Shown here one piece after another: positions 44,180 through 56,592 of a stretch of 64,000 nt of DNA. The position numbers and the translations under genes were made by a program. The notes under the pieces are model-generated. The model did not search any database. It saw only the letters and a program-made list of their open reading frames with translations, and was not told the DNA's origin. The DNA is taken from contig JAPDOI010000040.1 of assembly GCA_029168955.1 (NCBI GenBank), positions 2,158,501 to 2,222,500 on the forward strand. The letters run 5' to 3'. This stretch comes from Aplectana chamaeleonis (Eukaryota; Nematoda; Chromadorea; Rhabditida; Cosmocercidae). How positions within the stretch are numbered: the first letter of the stretch is position 1; each line of letters begins with the position of its first letter.

Positions 44180-45495
44180 TTGTTAATGATGAGTAATGAG
44201 CTCAAACACGGCCTCAAACCTCATTAAATAATGGAAACGCCTCAACTTCCCAGTGATGATATGTGTTTCAAAATAACGTCTGTTTTCGACGAGTACTCTT
44301 GAAAAAATGCCTTCATCCGAGCTGGTCTCTGGTCCGCAATCGCAGAAACCTCGCTATGGCAGCACGCGACACGATGACAATACTTCGGTGGGACCACGTA
44401 AAGTCCCGGCACGATCAACCTTCGTCCCAGCACGACTTCATCGCATTACGTGCTGCAACAGCGTTTCTGATCCACAATTGCGGACCGGAATTTTCTTCTG
44501 GTAAGAGGCAGCACTTAGTCCCGAAAGTGTAAATCGTCTTCTATCCAACGCTTTTTTTTTGGTTTTAGCAAAACTTTGCGGTTTTCAAAGTTGAAACTGA
44601 AATTCTGATGGAGATCCAGGATACTGACTGGGCATTTTTTAGCAGCCAAAAGCTAAAGCCGCGAAAATTGATAGGGCAATTGGACCCACGACATATGCGC
44701 AAGATCAAAATGAGCACGGGAATTCCCTAATAGAACGAGATTTTGTATATTTTTCCCAACCTTCGACAAAGGTGCTTCTATGGCTGTCGACGATAGCTAA
44801 TTTGGATTTTTGTTCTTTTTATCGATTTTTTGGAAAAGAAATAAAAACGAATAGGTGTGCAAAATGAGTAATACTCAAAGGGGTGGAAGTAAATATCAAA
44901 TAGCAGCTTAAGTTCTGTGGTCTCATACTCGTTAGGTCAGACAATGTCGAAGTAAGAAATCTCACTTGAAAAGCGAAAAAAAGCTAGGAATCACGCCTAA
45001 TCCAGAAATTCTGCGAACACTATCCCCAACCTGCAGACACTGAGCACTGATGGAATCGCTGGCGCGTGGCGGGCCGAACAACTCCCATCTCTGCTCATAC
45101 GACTAAGCTATCGTTCTAGGAGAAAGAGCGTCATTTCCTGAATGTATCGCGCCTCTTTACTGTGGACACCCAGCGAAGACGCGACGTAGCGTGATCGAGA
45201 TGTAGCCTGGATTATAACATCGGGTCGCGACGCGAATGAACTCTGAACGGGGTCCTAACGAAACGCCGGCTCTCGTGACGCGCTGGCGTTGTATGAATAA
45301 GAACCGCTGTGGGTGGCACTCAGACAGCTGCTAGTGTGGAAACGACTGCGTATCGACTTTGCGTGCCGCCACCATGAACCCTGCCTGAGCGGAAATATTG
45401 AAAACATTGGAGCAGTTCAAAAGCTTTCAGTGTCATTCTTAAAAACTGCCTCTCTTCCAAAGCAGAAAGCGTCGCAAAACTCTGAATTCGGTTGG
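44180..45495. other. Intergenic, nothing recognised
   Basis: A plus-strand frame at 44263-44532 (89 codons) lacks recognisable motifs. No repeats matched elsewhere. Confidence 0.35.
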
Positions 45496-45499
45496 CCCG

Positions 45500-45770
45500 G
45501 TAAGCGAATTTAGAAATTAATTCATTAATTCGAAATTATTCGATTTTCGATATCTCATTCATTCGAAATAAGAGAATCGAGTATTCATTCATTCGTTCAT
45601 TCGAAAAATTCAGCCGAATATATTCATTCATTCGTTCATTCCGAAAATTTTGAAGCCGAATTTATTCATTCACATTCGTTTATGTCTGAAAAAATTTGAA
45701 GTCGAATTTATTCATTCATTCGTTTATTCGAAAATTTTGAATTCGAATATATTCATTCATTCATTAGGTC
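45500..45770. repeat. ATTCATTCG low-complexity cluster near UBA5 3' end
   Basis: Repeated TTCATTCATTCG, GAAAATTTTGAA and CGAATATATTCATTC words with a loose ~50-bp period, about 220 bp beyond the last recognised UBA5 exon. Confidence 0.75.
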
Positions 45771-45988
45771 CGTTTAGTCAAACAGCACAACTATAGTACC
45801 CTATGGAAAAAAGAATTTAAACGATAATTTAGAAAAAAAGACAATCAGCTGGACCCCTTATTGATTAATGGTAAACTTGGAACCGGGCCAGCCACGGTAT
45901 GCTTGCCGAAAATACGCAACTGCACCATCGCCTTTTTCCGTTGCCGTAGATTGTACAGGAACCGGATGTACCGTGAAAACCGACCAAC

Positions 45989-48900
45989 CTCTATCACAAT
46001 TTCATCTCCCTTCGATGGAAGTTCGTAGGCGTACTCGAGTCCACTGCCCACTACTGTTTTCTTCTCTTCAATCTTGGATTCGTCAACGAGTTCTGAAACA
46101 ACCCTGGCGCTCAAACATACCTTTAGTTAGGTCCGTGGTTTGTTTCCCCGAGAAAAAAAAATCTTACCCACGGCTGGGGAGGGCGGTCCTGCCAATCGAT
46201 TCACGGCGAGAGAAGAGCGCAGCTGACCAGTTAACCATACCGCCAGCCGCGGGTGAGATTTAAATGATTTTTCTCGAGGAAACAAGCCACGGACCTAACT
46301 ATACTTTTTTGTTTGGAAAAACAACCGAAGGAAAACTAGTTTTGACGCTTGTGAACATGGTTCCGATATCAACGGAAATACATGTGTACGGCTCACACTT
46401 CTCTGCAGAGGCCTTCGGAAGCCTTGAAAACAGGTCAGGATAACCCTACTATAGCAAACCTGGATTGCTAGCCTATTAAGTCCCATCCCATCTCTAGAGA
46501 GAGAAAAATCGAATTGGACTTCAAGTAAACAAATAGCAATATAAAATGGAAGTTGGTGAGATGAACAGCCTGATGGATGGCGCGTGTCTGCTTACCGGTC
46601 AATTCATTTGATCTCACCATTAAACTCACACTAACCGGAGCCGATTCTAGCGCAATACGTCTTCATCTCGACCACTAAGCAGTTTGGAGGACAATCCAGC
46701 AGCACGTGGCCGCGTTGTCCGCCGAATGGGACCACGTGGTGCGGCCTTGTAGGCGTTCGATTCCACCTCTATACGCTCTAGATTTAACCACGTAACGTTC
46801 TGGACGACAATAGGCCACGTCCTCGGACGAATTCTATTGCTCACAAACAGGGTCAAACGGAGCGTTGCGTAATTTTTCGAAATCGGAGCGGCCCCCGTCA
46901 CATTTTTTTTTCAAAATCCAAAATTTTCGCGATCCCCCCCCCCAAGGCCGGGCAGTTTATAGTTGATTACTAAAAGTGACACACGCCGAAATTCCGTTCA
47001 GTAGTCGAGCCCAAGCGTCTAAAATCGAATATACGATCCTTCCCTTGGGGACCAAAAGTAATCGAGAATATATGGAATATCCACGAATTTCTCATTTTTG
47101 GACCGAAATTTTTGCGATCCCCATAACATTCATTTTCGGACATAAATTTTTGCGACCCTCCGTTGCGGAATTTCGCAACCCCGCTTGACCCTGCTCACAA
47201 AATAATCACACGCTAATCAAGCACACAGGAGTTGCAATCGGCAGCAGTCGCACTGAGACTTCGCGTTCCTTAGCGTGCGTTGGCGCAAACTCGATGCGCA
47301 TATGTTATAGAATACATGCACCGAGTTTTCGCCAATACACAATAAGGAACGCAAAGCATCAGTGCGATCCGTTTAGCTTGTATATAAAGCGCCTCTCTCG
47401 CAGAGATCACATCTGGCCTTTGGCTGTTTGTCGTAGAAATTTACCTCGAATCACCCTACAGACTTTCTGACAGCTCAGAGGATCTCCCTCATTGTTCATA
47501 CCAACAAAAGCTGCCTACCTGCTGCAGACCGCGACATGGACCGTATTTCAATTTTTGAGAAGGCCCATTCCTATAAAAAGGGTAGACTTCCGACGCACCC
47601 CACCCCATGTTGTGGTGCGCGCTCCTGGAATAAGACTACTCAGACACTGGGAATCTGCATTATACCGGGGTAGTTTCCGTGGTAAACGGCGGACCGGGAG
47701 CGTAGAAAAGCGCAGACTCAAAATGGACAGGCCGGGAAAGCTGAAAGAGAAGGCTGGGGCAGCTCATACGCGTCGCTTGGAAGAAAGACTATATCTGCTT
47801 CGGAAGATTGCTTGACACGTTGAACGCCAGGATCGAAGCCGTGTTATATACGGTGCACGGTCTCATGAGGATTCAAACAGGCTTCGCCGACCACGTTGAT
47901 TTGCCACCGTGCAATACGCCGAGTAACAATAAGGAGAACTTCCTCGTCCACTCACTAGATGCCAAGGGGACTTCCGCTGTAGTTATGGCCTAGCGGGTAA
48001 TTCTGGAGAAAGGGATATAGCACCTTTGAGGGTGTGGGAGGGAATGACGGATATTGTACAAGAAGGAAAAAGCCACTTAATCGATGATATTGTGGAGATC
48101 TCCCGACACTTGGCGATTGGGACCCAGTCCGCACGTTACAGCGCGAAAGTAGCAGGCCGGGGCATCTCCGCTGGCAGGCGCGGTGGGGGTGCCCATGCCT
48201 GTTGTCTGATGGGCTACCGGCCTGCTGATTACGAGTGTCTGAGTACGAGCAGCTTCGAAAACGATGCGAGAGCTGCGGCAAATGTCTCGCGCATTTGCAG
48301 CACGTGCTGATACAGGATAACGTGCTGATTAAATAAAATGGGTGCGATAATCGTAGTGCATCTTCAATACGTGCTCCAGTAACAGGACTGAGTGCCCTTG
48401 CGGTAATCCTTCAGCACGTGCTCCCACAAAGGAGTCTTTCCACTCGCCAAGGTACTCGAACAGAAAAAGGCCTTTCAAAGTGGCGTCGCAGAAAAATTCG
48501 CTGTCGCGGCGACGTGGTGAGAGATGTGGGGTGCCACGCAGCGCAAACCGTGCCGCGCGGCGGAGCGAACGTCGCGCTTTCAGAGTAGGAGCGACGGCGC
48601 GAGCTGGGAGCGACTGCACGACGTGTTGCGACGTTTTGCGAGGCAAAATGGTCTCGACCATTTTTGAAGCTGTCGCTATTTGTCGCTGTAGTTTCTTCAT
48701 ATTAGTCAGTGTTCCTTCGTTACTATCTCGTATTAGTTAGTGTTCCTTCGTTACTATCTGCCCATTAACTCTCTGTGGAACCATTTTTGCCTATTTCACT
48801 AGATGTTTGCCATCCAGGATAAATTTCTGTTATGGTATTTAAATGGTCATCCAGGATTTATTTCGTCATGGCGTTTAATATTTTTTTGTTGTGGACACCA

Positions 48901-51900
48901 TTACTATTATGCAAATCTTTTCAGTTGAAGGTGATTCTACTGGTGATAGTGTCTCCTGGTATATTATTCGAAATCTATAACTCCTTTTTGTTGATCGATT
49001 CCAGAATGTCTGAGATTGCAGAACACGCGAGGGATGGCACGCCAATATGTTTATGCGCTCTGATCAAACTTAAAGGTCAGCGAAGAAATAAAAGACGCTG
49101 AGAAAGAAATATGACGCGGCGGCAATCGATAGGCCACGCCTTTTTTCACTCGCTCTGAGGAGCGATGCCGCGAATTTCGCAGCGACGCCACTCTGAAAGG
49201 CCCTAAAGAGTATTGTGGTCGAGTTGAACACCAGCAGCACATGAGACTGAAGAAAAGGTGCGGTCCTAATGGAAATAAATGAACTCATTGGTAGGAAGAA
49301 ATTCTCTATCGCCTTAGATTAGGCTGTTGTTTATTACAATGAATCCAGTTTGACAGTGATACAATTATGAATGGATTTTTCTCGATCCGTTCTTTGTTGT
49401 TTTTGCAAGGGGGCTAGGAACTGACAAGCTACTGACTCATGGTCGCCCAAATAGGGTCATCCCGGCTCTCCGAACTTCAAATATCCTTTTCCTCGTGGCT
49501 GGACGCCAGAATCCATGTTAACAAGCGTATGCTGCCTTTAGAAAACCACTGCGAACGAATCGTCTATACTCACCGATTCCCCATTGATTATCCTCGTGAA
49601 CAACCTCCTCCTCCTCTTGTGAAGCAGTTGGAACTTCTAAAGTAGTCTCCGCGGCCTTCTTTGCCTATAAAATTTGAACTCAGCTTCAATAACAGATACA
49701 ATCTCTTCCTTTCCAACCTGGTACTCCTTTTGTCGTTGCCTACAGAAGCGATCATCACACTGATCATTCGGTTTCATTTCCTGTCGAGGGAAAAAGTCCA
49801 GGAGAGCATTGTACCCAACATACATTGACACCTCTCCGAAGTTTAACAGATACCTCAAAGCAATATAAATTGTTGGCTAAGGGAAACAGGAATCTCAGAA
49901 CATACTTGAGGGTATTCTGCACGAGGAACCCGGCCACAACTGCCATCGTCGTAGGTAATGAACCAGCACATACACCCTCTCTCTTCAAGGTCTTCTCGTC
50001 TATGTTCGAAGCGACCACAAGGGGAGGCACGCACTGAAATTTATGTAACTTCTAAAACTCTAGAATTGAGCGACTCTTGCAAATTACAAAGGAAGTGTTT
50101 TTAGTGGTAAACACACCTGCCAAAACGAATAGTATTGTTAGTATTCCTTGTGGCTAAATAGTAAAACTGCGCCGTATCCCGCACGAGCTGCAGGTTCCAA
50201 AGGTTATAAGCGTTTTTCAACTTCGTGAAAAAAGCAGTCAGAGTGTTTCAGGAAATTTTCCCGGATTTTCCGCAAACTTGTGTGTAGAGGTAATCTTGGG
50301 TGTTGAATACGAATCTGGTGTCCGTTTGTCGAAATCCTGAGGTTTACCTTAGGTTACTAGAGGTACCATGCCACTTAGGGGGAAAAATCTACCTTAGCAT
50401 TTTGAAAATCGACAAACGGACGTTAAATTCGTATTCACCACCCTGGATAACCCCAGTATACGAATTTTGAGTCAATTCTGGGATATTGACCAAACTACCG
50501 TATACCCCCACCGTAATCTCATGCAATTTGTCAAAAATTGATAAACTGACTCCTGATTCGTGTTTAACTCTCCGAGTAACCCATAGAGGAACATTTTTGA
50601 GCCACTTCTGTGGTAGCATTCCGGAAATCGTCAAAAGTCGCGTTTTGTCCTCAAATTTTCCTTCCGATTAGAGCTTTGAACGAAATTAGTCGAGAACTCT
50701 GGTCTCGTCGACAATTAAACCTCAGATTTCGTTAAATGGACCCTCAAATACCCCTGGGGAAGTTTAAATCAAATCTGCAACATTCGTTTTCGCAGATGCG
50801 TTTAACACTCTAAACACTTCCGTTGTATGCCTTTACGGAATTCGTCAAAAGTCACATTTTGCCCTCAGATCTTCTCCTAATTAAAGGCTTTGAACGGATT
50901 TGGTCTAAAACGTTGGGAAATCGACAGATAAACCTCAAATTTGTTTGTGATTAGCACACCAAAAGACGCTGAACACAATTATGTGGTCCGTTCCCGGATT
51001 TTCCGAGGACTAATGCGCGTTTTGGAAGGTACAAAAAGCACAAAAATGACCGTTTTGAGCTTGTAACCTTTCGGAACCTGCAGCTCGTGGCGGATACTGC
51101 GCGGTTTTACCATGGAGACCTAAGAGATACTAGCAATACGTCGTTTTCGCGGATGCGTTTAACGCCAAAAACACTTCCCTTGATGGTCATGCATTGTATT
51201 AAAAGAAACGTTGATAACTCACGGCAAAACAAGCAGTTCGACCTGGTTCGATGTACTGAATGTGTCCCGACACAGCATTCTCACTCACACCGGATTCCAT
51301 CCAAACTTGATTCTCCTCATTGCATGCCTTGAACTCAGACATTTTTCGCAGAAAAAAATGCATCGATATAAGGATTTCTACGACTTTCAGACAATTTTCA
51401 GATTTTCGTAGAATATCCTCCTCGCCTTTTCTAAAGCGTTATAAATGCAAACTAGATAAAAAAAAAAACAAAATGAGGTAAAAACCTCACCGTATTAACA
51501 GTCATTCTCGCTTCAAAATTGTCCACACAACTCAACACTAAATCCACTTTTCCTCCCGCTAAGGATCCATGTCTGCATTGAATGCTAGACCGAGGCTCAC
51601 GGAATGAGTTGAAAGGATTTCAGAGGACAAAGCGTATTCTATCCACAAAATTGTTGAAATTCTTCATAGTTGTGATATTATAGTTATGAGTCTCGATAGC
51701 TACATCTGTATTAATATGTCTGAAAGCAGAAACGCCTAAGAAACTTCGAAAATACTTCATAGTCGCTTTAAAACAGCTAAGGCTCAAGGATCAAACGCTT
51801 CGCATTTTCCCTTCCAATGTTCGATTCAATGGTGAGCCTAGTCTCCTTTTATCATTCAATAGGTAAATAAAACATTCCAAATTTCACGTATTCGAAATAT

Positions 51901-53878
51901 TCATTAATAAAAATTCTTCGGCTTTTTAATTCAAATTTTCGTTTATTCACCGGAATCAAATGCTCAGAAAATTAAAACAAGTTACTTGTAACATATAAGG
52001 CCGAAAACAAGTTACTTGTAACGTATCTGACCTAATGTAAGTTACTTTGCAACTTATCTCAGACTATTTAAGTTCCATGCAACACATCGAAGGGACACCG
52101 CGTGCAGTGCATTTCTGATATGTTACCTGTAACTTAAATGGCGCAGGATGTCGCGAATAACTTGAATCGGACACATTTATACAACAAGTAACTTGTTTCC
52201 ATTTACCTGAGTAGGAGACAGATTGTCGAATTTATTCGAAAAACTGAAAGACTAGAAGGATTGAGATTCAGTTCTTCGACTAATCGATCTCTCGTGGCAC
52301 CGTACGATCGATTCTCCATTGCATAAGGTCATGCGTCTTTGCGCGGCGAGACTCTAATCGGGCCCTAAGAAAACGCGATTTCCGCCAAGGGCAGCCCACT
52401 CAGAGAATGTTTTTTTTTCGTTTTAACGTATGTTTTTAGTTCTCCTGAAAAAGGTATAGAAGGTACGACGAAAAACGACCAGGAAAAAAGTGAGGATCGC
52501 GTGAACCAGTGGGCGCATCGGTCCGATTGGCTCCATCACAGCGGTTGCATCGTGTCGCCGCTGGGTCGCTCGCTACGCAGCTATCCTATTCCAGACGAGG
52601 ATTTTCCTTAATGGAAATATTGCAAATAAATGAATAAATGCAGTTCTTTGAGTAATATTATAGGGAGGGGTGAGGAAGAGGTCGCAAAAATTGTAGACCG
52701 AAAATGAAAATTGCGAAGATATCCCAAAACTGATCGATATTTTTGGTCGCCAGGGGAGGGATCGTAGCACTGCTCAGGTTTTAAACACTTACGCCCGACT
52801 ATAGAACGACTTTTCGACGTCTGACAGCTCTAATAATCAAATATAAACTGGCTAGAAATCGCGCCTCGGGGAAAGGATCGCAAAATTTTGAATTTTGGAA
52901 AAAATTGTAAGGTAGGGGAGTGTCGCTCTGATTTCGAAAAAAGCAACGACCTGCTTGACCCTGACTATGTGGTCTTACCGCGGCGGAAACACTGAAAACT
53001 AACCACGGTCTGTTGAGTGTTGTGAGGAAGGAAAACAATTTGAGATTTAAAAACCTTTAATGCATGTAGGCAGGTGATTTCGGAAATATGGTAATTTTCC
53101 CGCCCAAACTTTGTACAGGATTTGGGGCGCTGAAAACGGACATAAGACCCATTTTCAGTGTTTTTTTCTGAAAATTACTGCAAGCTACAGTAGGAAAACT
53201 ATAAGTTGTCTACATTAAGCTATGGAATATTGTAGCCCACTGATAATTTCAAAATATTGATTGAAAAGAATAACGGTTGAAGACAGAAGAAAAACAAGAA
53301 TATAAAAACATTCACAATAAAAATAAACATACACCAGAGTGTCTCTCGCTGCTTCAACCTTACTGAGTCCGGATTGATGAGGCTGGTAGAATAGCCTGTT
53401 CATATTCGCCAATTCCACTTTATCATAGTCGAAAAGAATAAGTTTCCCAACGGCACATCTCGTCAGCATCTCAGCTACAACACTGCCAACACCTGGAAAA
53501 CCCTTTAACTTTACAAAAGCTGAGCAACAGACGGTAAACCCAGATTACAAACTGCTCACCTCCTATGCCGACGACAGCTACGGTCTTTTCTCTAATCTTC
53601 TCATAGTCCTTAACAATGCCCATCCTTTTCAGAGCCATTAGTCGACTGTAGGGATTGGAATCGACAACCTTAACTGACGATTTTCGAAGTATTATGTTTG
53701 TACAAAGCCCCAACCACAAATTCACTACCTCGGCACTCATTTGGTCGATTTTTTGCCGTGAAGTAGCCACTAAAGAGAGATCCAGGCTCCTCGACTCGGC
53801 ATTAAAAGAGCTCAGCTCTGCAGATAGAGCTCGCACCTTCTCACGTAACTCCTCTATACTAATGGTAACATTCGACAT
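45989..53878 (-). CDS. UBA5: UBA5 homologue, UFM1-activating E1 enzyme (10 exons, last exon not found)
   Basis: This gene activates the ubiquitin-like protein UFM1 with ATP, holds it as a thioester and passes it to the E2 UFC1 (family knowledge). Exons read on the minus strand: 53878-53729, 53668-53560, 53492-53333, 51719-51633, 51572-51491, 51327-51223, 50033-49906, 49853-49718, 49664-49574 and 46092-45989. They give 384 codons in one consistent frame; human UBA5 has 404. Visible motifs in order: [16 protein letters not shown], the nucleotide-binding [47 protein letters not shown], the first zinc pair CFAC, the catalytic cysteine in [15 protein letters not shown], the second zinc pair CDDRFC, and the acidic [11 protein letters not shown]1-binding stretch. 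The start is the ATG at 53878, directly preceded by TTTCTTTAG. Four introns are only 52-67 bp and acceptors are nematode-like. Three introns (53332-51720, 51222-50034, 49573-46093) are swollen by repeats. Oddity: the donor after 51633 reads CTTTGT instead of GTTTGT. The short final exon (UFC1-binding tail) was not located. Confidence 0.93.
46124..46302. mobile_element. TIR MITE TAGTTAGGTCCGTGG in UBA5 intron
   Basis: Left end TAGTTAGGTCCGTGGTTTGT and right end CCACGGACCTAACTA are inverted repeats extending about 35 bp (through CGAGAAAAA). It lies only 32 bp upstream of the 46092 UBA5 exon start. TA at each end suggests a mariner-like TA duplication. Confidence 0.85.
46905..47195. repeat. Pieces of the GATCGCAAAAATTT repeat family
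   Basis: TTTTCGCGATCCCCCCCC, TTTTGCGACCCTCCG and CAACCCCGCTTGACCCTGCT words link this segment to 40480-40760 and 52730-52970. Confidence 0.5.
47249..47366. mobile_element. Diverged hairpin MITE, GGCGCAAACTCG family, copy 3
   Basis: CGCACTGAGACTTCGCGTTC inverts to GAACGCAAAGCATCAGTGCG, with GTTGGCGCAAACTCGATGC and GCATGCACCGAG-type inner pairing as in 11056-11200. Confidence 0.7.
48469..49202. mobile_element. TIR element (~734 bp) in UBA5 intron
   Basis: Left GGCCTTTCAAAGTGGCGTCG and right CGACGCCACTCTGAAAGGCC are ~40-bp inverted repeats with a few mismatches. No transposase-like frame inside, so nonautonomous. The neighbouring 47400-48468 has no recognised feature. Confidence 0.7.
50161..51113. 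mobile_element. TIR element (~950 bp) in UBA5 intron
   Basis: Ends GTAAAACTGCGCCGTATCC and, inverted, GTAAAACCGCGCAGTATCC. Pairing continues through CACGAGCTGCAGGTTCC and AAAGGTTA(T/C)AAGC, about 50 bp of TIR. The interior has AT-rich internal repeats (CTTTGAACG, CCTCAAAT, AAATCGACA words) and no protein. Confidence 0.88.
51960..52205. repeat. AAGTTACTTGTAAC motif cluster in UBA5 intron
   Basis: ACAAGTTACTTGTAAC occurs twice (near 51977 and 52009), with further AAGTTAC words up to 52195. Each core is a palindrome. Relative of 9600-10185. Confidence 0.75.
52640..52970. repeat. Dispersed repeat, GATCGCAAAAATTT family, copy 2
   Basis: Same order of shared blocks as 40480-40760, in the same orientation, by eye about three-quarters identical. 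Lies in the UBA5 intron 53332-51720. Confidence 0.7.
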
Positions 53879-53887
53879 CTAAAGAAA
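53869..53887 (-). promoter_or_regulatory. Splice acceptor abutting UBA5 start codon, candidate trans-splice site
   Basis: On the minus strand TTTCTTTAG ends exactly at the UBA5 ATG (53878). In nematodes an acceptor flush with the initiator commonly receives a spliced leader, leaving almost no 5' UTR of its own. An ordinary intron in a 5' UTR would look the same from sequence alone, so the trans-splicing reading is inference. Confidence 0.45.
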
Positions 53888-54502
53888 CACAATTGAGCCT
53901 CTAGAGCAATTTTTCGAAACATCAGGAGAAAGAAAATTTCGTTCGACCTACAAAGCCTCAACAATTGATCAGTTCCTAAATTAAATGGAACTCTCAATCC
54001 AGTTCTGTCCTCTAATACGTTTATACTTTGAAAAACCTACAATTTCGTCAAGTAATCTGTAAAAACAAGATCAAAATTTTGTTGAAAAAATTCACGCCGT
54101 TACTTTTGTTACTTTGCCTTTTTTTATTTTCATACACGTCAACTTTCTTCGCAAATTTGAAGTCATCCCAATTACAAAGGACACGTGGAAATTTGTAGAG
54201 AACAGAAATGTGGGTAAGAAAAATTAATGGTAATACCAGAGTGAAAAACAGTAATCGAAACACAGAGAAAAATCGTTTGAGCACCGTACTCCAATTCGGC
54301 AGGAAAATAAAACGCGTGGTGTGTGAATGCACTAAAGAGCGCATTTCAGGCCTGTATCGTCCCGTTTACTTTAACGACGTGCCAAACTGACTGTGACATA
54401 TACAATAAGTGCAGATTTTGTGAAATCTTTTACGTTATACGTAAAATACGTTTGGTAAGAGGAAAACACGGTGTGAGATGAGATCCACATGGTTCTGACT
54501 CC

Positions 54503-54962
54503 AGTTAAAAGGCAGTGTTCACGATAAATTTCACTCCGAAATCTCCACGGTTTACGGAAGGTCTGGTGCCCTATAAAGCAAGGCATGCTTGAAAAGGACA
54601 CGAAAGACGCGTTTTTGAGCCGAAATAGGCCCTCTCTTGTTTACGTTGATTTTTGAGCGTGCAGGAATTGTGCGCTGAAAGGATGATACCTACCAGTGCA
54701 ATGAAGCGATCAGCTCACTTATCAGCACTTCCTTGACTTGATCATTCCTGTAATCTGAATCTTCATTTGGTCATTTCGAGGGAGCGGATCTGGAGCACGG
54801 GGCGTGTCTGGGACACCAAAGCGCTTGTTTGCAGCCGTTATTTTGCCGCTCGTGGCTCGTTTTCTACCGTTGTTTCGACACTGGGAGCCTACCATCCTTT
54901 TCGCCTATTATTTCACTGTGGTAAGTCAACAAGGATGATCATCGTGAACGCTGGCTTTAAGA
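54503..54962. mobile_element. TTTAAAGGCAG element, apparently complete copy (~455 bp)
   Basis: Ends TTAAAAGGCAGTGTTCACGA and, inverted, TTAAAGCCAGCGTTCACGAT. The interior is the reverse complement of repeats X and Y at 1806-3080. TTAA at both borders is consistent with a TTAA target-site duplication. This looks like the simplest form of the family rearranged at 1.5-3.1 kb. Confidence 0.8.
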
Positions 54963-55277
54963 ATGCTTCGTAATCGGTTTGCCTGACTCATTTATAGGAA
55001 CTGGTCACGATGAAAAACGTTATCCGAAAAACTACAAAAATCAGCTTAGATCGAAAACAGCTGAAAATTATGAAGTGGTGAAAAACGGGCTGGAATTAGA
55101 GCTTCTAGAACCCAAATATGCAAGTTCGTGCACCTTGCACAGCGCCGCCCAAAAAGATCGCAGTCTCATGCCGAAAAGTCAAAAATCGTCGACATTCAGA
55201 GGAAGAAATAAATGCAAATTTACCTTGTAGATGCAAAGCAAGCACTTCAGTCAACATTTTTGGCTAGATGAGTAGCA

Positions 55278-55484
55278 TATAGTGGAGTTCACCAAAGAGT
55301 GTCGCATTTACTTATCAATAAGGAGCGGTCGGCTGGGGATCAATGTGCATGAATCCCATACCAGCACGCTCGATACCGACTGAGCGAGAGCGGTTGTGCT
55401 GCAATGAGTATCATGTTCATTGATCTCCAATCGACCGCTTCTCATTGATAAGTAAATGAGACACTCTTGGTGGACTCCACTATA
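55278..55484. mobile_element. Hairpin MITE TATAGTGGAGT(T/C)CACC, complete copy
   Basis: A 207-bp element with ~60-bp inverted arms (through AGAGTGTC.CATTTACTTATCA and GAGCGGTCG) and an inner inverted pair CAGCACGCTCG/CGAGAGCGG. TA at both ends suggests TA target duplication. Confidence 0.88.
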
Positions 55485-55819
55485 AATATTCGAGCAGGTC
55501 AGTCCGAAGGTTAATGTTCATTGATTGAAATTCAATTTCAAGCCAGCTGATGTTCTCGATATTAGAGATCATCGATGCCGATGATGTTGAGTGGGCTCGT
55601 CCACCATCGAAAGACAAGAATGTTCAGGCTTGAAATTGGGCCCGAAACAGCGGTTGTTTCGCGATTTTTTCTTATAGGTTCTGCTAGTCTAAACCCAGAG
55701 AAGGGTTTAGAGAGGAAAAGAAGACAAGCATATTTGATCGCGACCACTGCCTTTTAGGAACGCTCCTTTCACAAATCCTAACGCGCATCTCTATGCTAAT
55801 GTTCACGGCAAATAGAGTA

Positions 55820-56056
55820 CTACAGATTGGAAGCATGTGCTTGAACTAACGCCCGGAAAAGTTCTGAGATGTCTTTAAAGTTGAAGACACGCTCAGAAAT
55901 TACCTTCTTCTCTTGCTTAACGGAATGGAATCCTTCACGCTTCACAAGTAGAACTGCACGTAAATACATAGAATCACATTCCTTCACCTTCAAAAAGTGG
56001 CAAAAGCACTGACTAACTACGCAACAACTGCTTGAGAACTGCGTTCTTCCAAGCAC
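55820..56056 (-). CDS. Possible exon of unknown gene (weak)
   Basis: A minus-strand frame reads LRAVLLVKREGFHSVKQEKK followed by a donor-like GTAATTTC, then remains open through RVFNFKDISELFRAL. The charged composition looks protein-like, but I recognise no family and cannot define partners on either side. It may be a remnant or chance. Confidence 0.2.
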   Translation of the reverse strand: MLGRTQFSSSCCVVSQCFCHFLKVKECDSMYLRAVLLVKREGFHSVKQEKKVISERVFNFKDISELFRALVQAHASNL

Positions 56057-56234
56057 TAATTCCTGAGAAAACGCTCAAAATGAAAAAAGCTAACTTTGTG
56101 TAAAGGATTTACTTCTAAGGCCTCCTAACTCTCCCGATTTTTGAAGGAGAGAAGGACCTCGGTTGGTGCGAAGGTTTCGCTGGGTTGAAAATTGGACGCG
56201 AACCACTTCTCCTGTAATGTTCCAAGCTGCTATT

Positions 56235-56405
56235 GCAGCGGGGGGGGGGCGGCACTGTGGTATCGCACTTGACCACGCCCATTTTCGGTGCCGCAACGAC
56301 TCTACTGATTTTGGCAGGGGAGGGAAGCCCCGGGTAGTGGCTCAAATTCAGTGTGGCGCGGTAAAATGGGCGTTGCCAAGTGCACCGCACCATAGTGCCC
56401 CCCCC
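56235..56405. mobile_element. Hairpin repeat with GGGGGGC ends and AAGTGCGAT-type core
   Basis: GGGGGGGGCGGCACTGTGGT pairs imperfectly with ACCATAGTGCCCCCCCCC. Inner words CGCACTTGACCACGCCCATT and AATGGGCGTTGCCAAGTGC are inverted. Related words occur at 14925-14985 and 35080-35500. Confidence 0.7.
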
Positions 56406-56592
56406 CGCTAAGATAGCCCCTGTTCCAGATCATACTATTCAATCTCCACGCCCGCAGACAATCCTGGTGTCATATCTGAGTAGCAAAATGTCTACGACGC
56501 CGAAGAAAAAAACGGCGTATTATGCGTGTAATGTAAAGTTTGGTGCAATCACACACAAAACTTTCAGTTTACGGCTTGGTTGGATTACGGTA

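Noticed and set aside
49437..49573. Extra UBA5 exon left of exon 8
   Set aside because: The donor GTGAGT after 49574 is good and the continuing protein text is found in frame at 46092, so reading through is not supported.
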